DNA from: Candidatus Methylacidiphilales bacterium
GTDB taxonomy: Bacteria > Verrucomicrobiota > Verrucomicrobiia > Methylacidiphilales > JANWVL01
Reading direction: 5' to 3'
Length of the DNA stretch: 44,005 nt
Assembly (NCBI GenBank): GCA_025056655.1
Contig: JANWVL010000079.1
Location: 1 to 44,005 of the forward strand
How positions within the stretch are numbered: the first letter of the stretch is position 1; every line of letters starts with the position of its first letter. The position numbers and the translations under genes are program-made. The notes below the pieces were generated by a model that worked only from the letters and a program-made list of their open reading frames with translations, had not been told where the DNA came from and made no database searches. Shown here in pieces: positions 38,293-44,005 of this stretch.

Positions 38293-39168
38293 ATGAGCGT
38301 GCCCCATAAGCCGACTCTTGCGAGTCTTATTCAAGAAGGAGCTGAAAGATTAAGCTCTGTCCAGGGCATAGAAAACCCACGACTCGAAGCAGAGACCCTC
38401 GCAGCCCATATCCTCGGCATATCACGCATGACTCTGCTTGCGCAGCTCTGTCATCTTGCAATTTCCGATTCAGACCAAGAACGTTTTCTTCAATTCATCG
38501 AGAAGCGCGCCGCAGGAGAACCGATCGCTTACATCACACAGCAAGCTCAGTTTCTCCATCACACACTTTACGTCGATCCAGCCGTTCTGATTCCTCGGCC
38601 GGACACAGAGTTACTCTTTGAGACAGCCGCATCACTCTTCGATCCAAATCAAGGCTCATGGCTAGATGTAGGCACGGGCTCAGGTGCCATTGCCATAGCC
38701 GCGGCAGACCGTTTCCCAAATGCTAAAATCTATGCCACAGACATCTCTGCAGCAGCACTTTCCGTCGCTCATCGCAACGCCTGCAACTACCCACAGATCA
38801 CCTTTTTTCAGGCTGATTTACTCCAAGGCCTTCCCCTCACCGAGTGGAAACCTTATCTTGTTACCGCCAATCTTCCTTACCTTCCAAGTGAAGATTTATC
38901 GCGCCTCGCCCCACATGTGCAGCGAGAACCCCGACTGGCACTCGACGGAGGACACGATGGCCTAGAGATCATCCGCCGCTTCATATCACAAGCCTCTACA
39001 GTAGCCATTCCCGTGCTTGCATTAGAAATTGGTGACGGGCAGGATGAGCCCGTGTTGGCACTCATGCAGACCCACAACTATCAACCAATCCACAGACTCA
39101 GTTTCCTCGTCGGTCCGACTCGCGTAATTACGGCAGCCCACAGCTCCTCAATTTCTATCCATGGATAA
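38293..39168 (+). CDS. prmC: Release factor glutamine methyltransferase
   Basis: 291 aa from the ATG at 38293; a TTG at 38266 would be a longer start. PrmC methylates the glutamine of the GGQ motif in release factors RF1 and RF2. The N-terminal helical domain ends with YITQQAQFLHHTLYVDPAVLIPRPDTELL. The SAM site is LDVGTGSGAIAIAAA. The substrate-binding NPPY motif appears as NLPY (VTANLPYLPSEDL), a known but less common variant. REPRLALDGGHDGLEIIRR is the usual late motif. It overlaps murA by 8 bp and begins the prmC-murA-coaD run. Confidence 0.93.
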   Translation: MSVPHKPTLASLIQEGAERLSSVQGIENPRLEAETLAAHILGISRMTLLAQLCHLAISDSDQERFLQFIEKRAAGEPIAYITQQAQFLHHTLYVDPAVLIPRPDTELLFETAASLFDPNQGSWLDVGTGSGAIAIAAADRFPNAKIYATDISAAALSVAHRNACNYPQITFFQADLLQGLPLTEWKPYLVTANLPYLPSEDLSRLAPHVQREPRLALDGGHDGLEIIRRFISQASTVAIPVLALEIGDGQDEPVLALMQTHNYQPIHRLSFLVGPTRVITAAHSSSISIHG

Positions 39169-40420
39169 ATTTATCATCGAAGGTGGCCACAGACTTCAAG
39201 GTTCTCTCACCGTAAGTGGATCGAAAAACTCTGCTCTACCAATCCTAGCCGCGACACTTCTGACTCGAGAACGTTGCGTGATCCACCGCGTGCCCAATCT
39301 CTCGGACACCCGCCACATGCTCGAGTTACTTCGTTATCTCGGCGCTGAAGTCTATTACGAACAGGGCACCGTCATCGTCCGCGCTGAGACAATCCATGCA
39401 CAAGCACCTTACGATCTCGTCCGAAAAATGCGCGCTTCGATTTGTATTCTGGGCCCACTTCTTGCGCGCTGTGGATACGCCCAAGTCTCGCTTCCTGGCG
39501 GATGCGTGATCGGAGACCGACCGATTGATATCCATCTTCATGGGCTGAGAGCGCTTGGCGCTACAATCACCACAGAATCGGGCAATATCCATGCATCAGC
39601 TACGCGGCTTGTAGGGCAAGAAATCTTTATGGGAGGAAAGTTTGGCTCCACAGTCCTCGGCACGGACAACGTCATGATGGCGGCCACGCGAGCCGATGGG
39701 ACGACGATCATCGAAAACGCAGCTTGCGAACCCGAAGTAGTCGATCTTGCACAAGTCCTCTGCAAAATGGGCGCATCCATACAAGGAGCAGGCACACGCC
39801 GAATCGAAATCCAAGGCGCTCGCGAACTACACGGCTTTGAACACACCATCATCCCAGATCGAATCGAAGCTGGCACATTTATGGTAGCCGCCGCCATTAC
39901 GCGCTCCGCTATCCAAATCCGCGGCGTCTGCCGCAGTCACATGCAAGCCATCCTCTCACAACTTGAAGCCTGTGGAGTCCGATTTAGTGCGGAAGGACAG
40001 ACTCTGAGCCTCTCCGTCCCTGAGAAACTTAATGCGCTCGAAATTGCTACAGACACCTATCCAGGCTTCCCAACCGACATGCAAGCGCAGTTTTGTGCCC
40101 TTCTCTCGATCACTTCAGGGATCAGCGTCGTCACAGACAAAATCTTCCCTAACCGCTTCATGCACATCAGCGAGCTCAAACGCATGGGCGCACAAGCCGA
40201 TCTACAAGGCAACACAGTGATCATCAAAGGCGTTCCCTACCTTTCCGGAGCGCCAGTGATGGCATCGGATCTGCGTGCCTCGGCTGCACTGGTTCTCGCT
40301 GGGCTTGCAGCCAAAGGCAATACAGAAGTGTTGCGGGTCTATCACATCGATCGAGGCTATGAACGGATCGATGAAAAATTGCGAGCGGTCGGAGCCGTCA
40401 TTAAGCGTGTCCCTCAATAA
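39161..40420 (+). CDS. murA: UDP-N-acetylglucosamine 1-carboxyvinyltransferase
   Basis: 419 aa. MurA adds the enolpyruvyl group of PEP to UDP-GlcNAc, the first committed step of peptidoglycan synthesis. K22 and N23 lie in SGSKNSALPILAATLL, and the active-site loop has C115 in LPGGCVIGDRPIDIHL, exactly the E. coli numbering, so fosfomycin sensitivity is expected. GTDNVMMAATRADGTT, PEVVDLA, and DTYPGFPTDMQAQF are further signatures. The start overlaps the prmC end by 8 bp and coaD follows after 13 bp. Confidence 0.98.
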   Translation: MDKFIIEGGHRLQGSLTVSGSKNSALPILAATLLTRERCVIHRVPNLSDTRHMLELLRYLGAEVYYEQGTVIVRAETIHAQAPYDLVRKMRASICILGPLLARCGYAQVSLPGGCVIGDRPIDIHLHGLRALGATITTESGNIHASATRLVGQEIFMGGKFGSTVLGTDNVMMAATRADGTTIIENAACEPEVVDLAQVLCKMGASIQGAGTRRIEIQGARELHGFEHTIIPDRIEAGTFMVAAAITRSAIQIRGVCRSHMQAILSQLEACGVRFSAEGQTLSLSVPEKLNALEIATDTYPGFPTDMQAQFCALLSITSGISVVTDKIFPNRFMHISELKRMGAQADLQGNTVIIKGVPYLSGAPVMASDLRASAALVLAGLAAKGNTEVLRVYHIDRGYERIDEKLRAVGAVIKRVPQ

Positions 40421-40433
40421 ATTTCTAGACCAT

Positions 40434-40922
40434 ATGCCACGCACTGTCATCTACCCAGGGACCTTCGATCCGATTACTTACGGGCATCTCGACGTCATCG
40501 AGCGAGCGGCACAACTCTTCGATCACGTCCACATCGCCGTAGCAATCCACACGCCTAAGACGACGCTCTTCAATACAGAAGAACGATGCGCTTTGATCGC
40601 GGCCAGCTTAAAGGAGATTCAGACCTCGACCCCGATCACAGTCGCCGCTTTTGAAGGCCTCTTGATCGATTACGTACGAAAACAGCAAGCCGTAGCGATA
40701 TTGCGCGGCTTACGAGCAGTGTCCGATTTTGAATATGAATTTCAACTAGCGCTAATGAACCGAGAGTTGGCTCCAGAGATAGAGACACTCTTTCTCATGC
40801 CTCGGGCTAAAAATTCATTCATCAGTTCAACACTAGTGAAGGAAATCGCACGATTGGGCGGCAACGTCGAGTCGTTTGTCCCGATGCCCGTGGTGGAGGC
40901 TTTTAAGCGCCGGTTCAGTTAG
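40434..40922 (+). CDS. coaD: Phosphopantetheine adenylyltransferase
   Basis: 162 aa from the ATG at 40434; longer frames run into murA. CoaD joins ATP and 4'-phosphopantetheine to give dephospho-CoA. The nucleotidyltransferase motif YPGTFDPITYGHLDVIERA contains T10 and H18 as in E. coli. ILRGLRAVSDFEYEFQLALMN and ISSTLVKEIA are the remaining conserved blocks. It is the last gene of the prmC-murA-coaD run and converges with the beta-helix gene after 40 bp. Confidence 0.97.
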   Translation: MPRTVIYPGTFDPITYGHLDVIERAAQLFDHVHIAVAIHTPKTTLFNTEERCALIAASLKEIQTSTPITVAAFEGLLIDYVRKQQAVAILRGLRAVSDFEYEFQLALMNRELAPEIETLFLMPRAKNSFISSTLVKEIARLGGNVESFVPMPVVEAFKRRFS

Positions 40923-40962
40923 GCCTCTTATTTACTATAAGTGTAGGTGGGGGGAGGGGAGT

Positions 40963-42354
40963 TTAAAAGCCATGATGAGGCGGATTACGAATAGGTCCAG
41001 CGGAGTTGCCGTGGGCGCTGTTTCCGCGGCCGCGGACAATCTGGGCTCCTTGGTCATAGTCGTATCCCCAGAGACCGTTTTTGTTCGATCGGTTGAAATT
41101 GAGTTCTGGTTGGGTATCGGCTCCAGAGATCATGATGCCTGTTTCGAAATTGTTCTCGACAAGGTTGGCGTTGGCCACGCCTTTTGCTCCGTCCATGAAA
41201 TGGATTCCGCGGGCGTTGTTGCGACGGATGATATTGTAATTCAGGATTGGAGCGGTGTCGGGATCAAGGACGACGATGCCGTCCCATGCGTTGGACTCGA
41301 TCGTGTTGCTTTGTGCCAGACCTTTGGCTCCGCGGCTGAAGGCGAGACCGCGGCGACCGTTATCTGAGATGGTGTTGGAGTAAATGAGAGGGTTGGTTTC
41401 TGGGTCGAAAACGCCAACGCCATCCCATCCGTTTGCGATTATGATGTTTTTGCGAATAGCGGCACGCGCTCCTTCGGCGATAACAACACCTGTAAGCTCA
41501 TTGCTTTGGATTTGGTTTTCAATTAAGACGACTTGCGCTTTCTTGCCTACAACGTGAACTCCAAATCCTCGATTTCGTTGTATGTGGGATTGAATGATTC
41601 GCGTAGTGGTGTCTCCGGTAATTTCAATCCCGGAGCCTTGTGAAAATTGGAAAATGCAGCGTTCAATAGTGGGGCTTGCATCAGCGATGAATAGGAGAGC
41701 GGCTGGCTCGTCGGATTTGTAATCAGGAAGGTGTTCGAATGTGAGAAAGCTTATGCGCGGAACAGCACCGTTGCGGACTTGAATGACAGGCGAGTCTGCA
41801 TCAGTGCGAAGGGTGACGGTGCCTGGCTCGGTGGCTCCGATTTCAATCGTTTTGTCTATGACGAAGCTTTCTTCGTAGGTGCCGGGTGCAATGATGATTT
41901 GATTGCCAGGGACTGCAGCTTCAATTGCTTGCTGGATGGTAGGGTATTGGTCTGGAACGCGTAAAATGGTGCGTTTTCGTTCTGGACGAAGCCATTCGAG
42001 GCTTTTGTCGTGTTCCCATGGGTATTCTTGGATTATTTCGGTAGGAGCTTCTGTGGTAGATATGGAGCTAGGTGGGTCATCTTGTGAGACATTATCCTCA
42101 TCGACTGGCAATGCTGGACGCGAGAGGTTGACGAGAAACGGGACAGTTTGAAGGCCGCTCTGGACCGGTTTTTGGTAGGTGAAATGGTGGGTAGTTTTGA
42201 TCGGGCTTAGGATATAGTCTCCTGTGGTTTTTAAGACCCAGATCCCATATAGGGTGATAATTAGGAGTGTGAGGGAAATAAAAGCGACTAGAGCATGCTT
42301 GTAGGGGAAGTGTAGTTCTTCGCCGTGGGATGAGAAGGCTTCGGGGCGTTCCAT
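40963..42354 (-). CDS. Membrane-anchored right-handed beta-helix protein
   Basis: 463 aa. A short cytoplasmic start is followed by one transmembrane helix (about 21-42) and a Ser/Pro/acidic stalk to about residue 120. Then RVPDQYPTIQQAIEAAVPGNQIIIAPGTY opens a NosD/pectate-lyase-like parallel beta-helix. Near the C-terminus a repeat of about 47 residues is evident: WDG...DP.T.P...N.I..N..RG..F..GAKG.A..N, seen three times, corresponding to two coils each. Such folds are often used for polysaccharide binding or cleavage; no catalytic residues are clear, so the role is unknown. asd lies 48 bp upstream on the same strand and may share its transcript. Confidence 0.83.
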   Translation of the reverse strand: MERPEAFSSHGEELHFPYKHALVAFISLTLLIITLYGIWVLKTTGDYILSPIKTTHHFTYQKPVQSGLQTVPFLVNLSRPALPVDEDNVSQDDPPSSISTTEAPTEIIQEYPWEHDKSLEWLRPERKRTILRVPDQYPTIQQAIEAAVPGNQIIIAPGTYEESFVIDKTIEIGATEPGTVTLRTDADSPVIQVRNGAVPRISFLTFEHLPDYKSDEPAALLFIADASPTIERCIFQFSQGSGIEITGDTTTRIIQSHIQRNRGFGVHVVGKKAQVVLIENQIQSNELTGVVIAEGARAAIRKNIIIANGWDGVGVFDPETNPLIYSNTISDNGRRGLAFSRGAKGLAQSNTIESNAWDGIVVLDPDTAPILNYNIIRRNNARGIHFMDGAKGVANANLVENNFETGIMISGADTQPELNFNRSNKNGLWGYDYDQGAQIVRGRGNSAHGNSAGPIRNPPHHGF

Positions 42355-42402
42355 TCAAATACTGGCTACTTCCTCCTTAAGGCAATCTGTAGTCTAGACG
42401 AG

Positions 42403-43419
42403 TCAAGACGCTTTATCAAGAAGCAGTTCAGCGATTTGAACGGCGTTCCAGGCTGCTCCTTTGAGGAGTTGATCGCCAGAGATAAAGAGGGCGAGCCCTC
42501 GTGGGTGAGAAAGATCTTCACGAATGCGTCCGACAAGAATCTCAAGTTGGCCTGAAGCTTCAATCGGCATTGGGAAATGATTCGTAGCGGGATCATCTAC
42601 GAGGCGGATGCCTGGGGCGCGAGAGAGAATTTCACGAGCTTCTGCAGGGCTGAGTTTACGTGCTGTCTCAATGACGACGGATTCAGAATGGGCGCGGAAA
42701 ACCGGGACGCGAATGCAAGTGGCGCATATGGGAAGATCGGGGAGATGAAAGATCTTACGAATTTCTTGGCGGACTTTGTTTTCTTCGTCGTTGTAGCCGT
42801 TGTCGGCGATGGGGGTGTTGTGAGAAAAGAGGTTGAACGCGATCGGATGAGGGAAGACGCTGCATGTGAGAGGTTCATTTCGCAGATATTGAGCAACTTG
42901 CTTTTCAAGCTCAACCATTGCTTGTGCCCCCGCGCCACTCACGGACTGATAGGTGGAAACGATTATGCGCTGGATGGTAGCAGCCTGGTGGAGCGGCCAT
43001 AAGGCTACTGCAAGGATTGCAGCAGTGCAGTTTGGATTCGCGATGAGCCCTCGATGGGTGGAGAGGTCTTGAGGGTTGACTTCAGGCACAACAAGTGGGA
43101 TCGCAGGATCCATCCGAAAAGCTGAGGAGTTGTCAATTACGATGGCGCCCGCGGCTTGTGCGTGCGGGGCGAATTCGCGTGAACGCGAAGCGCCAGCGCT
43201 GAAGATGGCGATATCTACGCCGCGAAAGGATTCGGTCTTTACAGGCTGAACCGGAATGGACTCGCCTCGAAAGGACAGAGTTTTTCCTGCAGAACGCTCC
43301 GAGGCGAGGAGTGTGAGTTGGCGGATTGGGAAATTGCGTCGTTCAAGAGTGCGAATAACTTCTTGGCCGACGGCTCCCGTTGCGCCTAAGATAGCTAGGT
43401 GAATTGGCGGCTTAAGCAT
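42403..43419 (-). CDS. asd: Aspartate-semialdehyde dehydrogenase
   Basis: 338 aa, the usual length. Asd reduces aspartyl phosphate to the semialdehyde that leads to lysine/diaminopimelate, threonine and methionine. The NADP site is ILGATGAVGQEVIRTLE and the catalytic cysteine is C131 in LIANPNCTAAIL. VSTYQSVSGAGAQAM and the late CIRVPVFRAHSESVVIE with the active-site histidine are present. It follows the DUF2059 gene by 10 bp, so the two are co-transcribed. Confidence 0.97.
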   Translation of the reverse strand: MLKPPIHLAILGATGAVGQEVIRTLERRNFPIRQLTLLASERSAGKTLSFRGESIPVQPVKTESFRGVDIAIFSAGASRSREFAPHAQAAGAIVIDNSSAFRMDPAIPLVVPEVNPQDLSTHRGLIANPNCTAAILAVALWPLHQAATIQRIIVSTYQSVSGAGAQAMVELEKQVAQYLRNEPLTCSVFPHPIAFNLFSHNTPIADNGYNDEENKVRQEIRKIFHLPDLPICATCIRVPVFRAHSESVVIETARKLSPAEAREILSRAPGIRLVDDPATNHFPMPIEASGQLEILVGRIREDLSHPRGLALFISGDQLLKGAAWNAVQIAELLLDKAS

Positions 43420-43429
43420 GAGATGAGGA

Positions 43430-44005
43430 TCAGGGATTGGCCTGAGATGGATCTTTATCTGGTGAACTAGATTTTTTATCTGGGGCGGATTCTTCCTCAG
43501 GAGTAGATGTGGGAGGCGATGAGGGTGCAGGGGGGGGTTCAGGGGTCATCGCGGTGTTTTCCTGTGATGAAGGAGACAGAGAGCTCGGAAAAGGAGAGGC
43601 AAGTGTAAAAGCCCGGATAATTTCTTGTGTGAGCGGTTGTATCACGGAAGGATCGGTGGAAGCGGAGATTAATTGTGGAGAGATGCTGAGTAGGGTGTTA
43701 TTGAATTTTTGGCCTGCCTCGGTCGAATAGAAGTTTACGATTGTTTGGAGATCTTGGATGGAGAAGGATGAAAAAGTGTCCATGTAAATTTTTTCGATCC
43801 GTGGAATTATGGCAATGGAGAATTTTTGTGCAGCTTCTGCGAGTGATTTCTTAAGAGTCGCTTGACCGTCAGTAAATTGTTGAGCGAGGAGTGCGAGTTG
43901 CGCAGAGGCAGATGCTGAGAATTGATCTGCGATGGTTTGTGGGTCATTCGCTTTGGTGAGGGAAAGGAGCTGGCGGATGAGTTGCTGTTTTGATGAGGTT
44001 TCATC
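43430..44005 (-). CDS. DUF2059-domain protein, N-terminus cut by window edge
   Basis: The frame is open from base 44005 down to the stop at 43430 (191 codons), so the true start is outside the window; the internal ATG at 43783 is not the start. The first half is a helical DUF2059 domain: repeated amphipathic helices, then KIYMDTFSSFSIQDLQTIVNFYSTEAGQKF, the family hallmark. The last 60 residues are a Ser/Pro/Glu/Lys-rich tail that looks disordered. Members of this family are usually exported and have no defined function. It lies just upstream of asd. Confidence 0.85.
   Translation of the reverse strand, partial: DETSSKQQLIRQLLSLTKANDPQTIADQFSASASAQLALLAQQFTDGQATLKKSLAEAAQKFSIAIIPRIEKIYMDTFSSFSIQDLQTIVNFYSTEAGQKFNNTLLSISPQLISASTDPSVIQPLTQEIIRAFTLASPFPSSLSPSSQENTAMTPEPPPAPSSPPTSTPEEESAPDKKSSSPDKDPSQANP

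Noticed and set aside
41000-42000. CRISPR-like or DNA tandem repeats in the beta-helix gene
   Set aside because: The periodicity is in protein coils of about 47 residues; the DNA copies are too diverged to be a nucleotide repeat array.

Overview
The window looks like chromosomal DNA from a Gram-negative bacterium, most likely of the Verrucomicrobiota. The Gram-negative assignment rests on lpxB, lgt, a SecD-SecF fusion and an AmiC-type amidase. The phylum is an inference from large secreted proteins built of He_PIG, PKD, SBBP and dockerin modules, C-terminal domains familiar from that phylum, and a dispersed intergenic element that reads ECGGKR when translated. No phage, transposase, CRISPR array or rRNA gene is visible. 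I cannot fix the genus.

Layout. 1-2875 (minus): a class V aminotransferase cut by the left edge, overlapped by a membrane-anchored PKD protein. 3085-13890 (plus): two very large secreted proteins. The first has 22 cysteine-paired He_PIG-like modules. The second has seven SBBP propeller blades, then He_PIG and Fn3 modules and a dockerin-type end. The second gene is flanked by copies of the ECGGKR element in opposite orientation. 14205-17795 (plus): lgt, leuC, a NamZ-type exo-muramidase and tRNA-Arg(UCG). 17880-20238 (minus): vanZ-like and ligA. 20271-24062 (plus): sugar kinase of the BadF family, unknown secreted protein, Gfo/Idh oxidoreductase, lpxB. 24064-25350 (minus): amidase. 25612-26497 (plus): infC-rpmI without rplT. 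26505-34543 (minus): a tightly packed six-gene run DUF971, MFS, secDF, recJ, purH, hisF. 34729-38247 (plus): secreted GH57-like enzyme. 38293-40922 (plus): prmC, murA, coaD. 40963-44005 (minus): beta-helix protein, asd, and a DUF2059 protein cut by the right edge.

How the genes fit together. Most of the window is housekeeping: envelope synthesis and remodelling (lgt, murA, lpxB, amidase, NamZ, possibly the sugar kinase), protein export (secDF), translation (infC, rpmI, prmC, tRNA), DNA maintenance (ligA, recJ) and biosynthesis (leuC, hisF, purH, coaD, asd). The accessory content is mainly the surface or secreted modular proteins, which probably act in adhesion or polysaccharide handling.

The most unusual large-scale signal is strand composition. 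Several multi-kilobase blocks are strongly G-rich or C-rich on one strand whatever the gene direction, with sharp edges, and one flip lies inside a single reading frame near 12905. The 22-module disulfide-paired protein, the ECGGKR elements and the missing rplT are the other points worth follow-up. I did not find a clearly new defence or mobile system.
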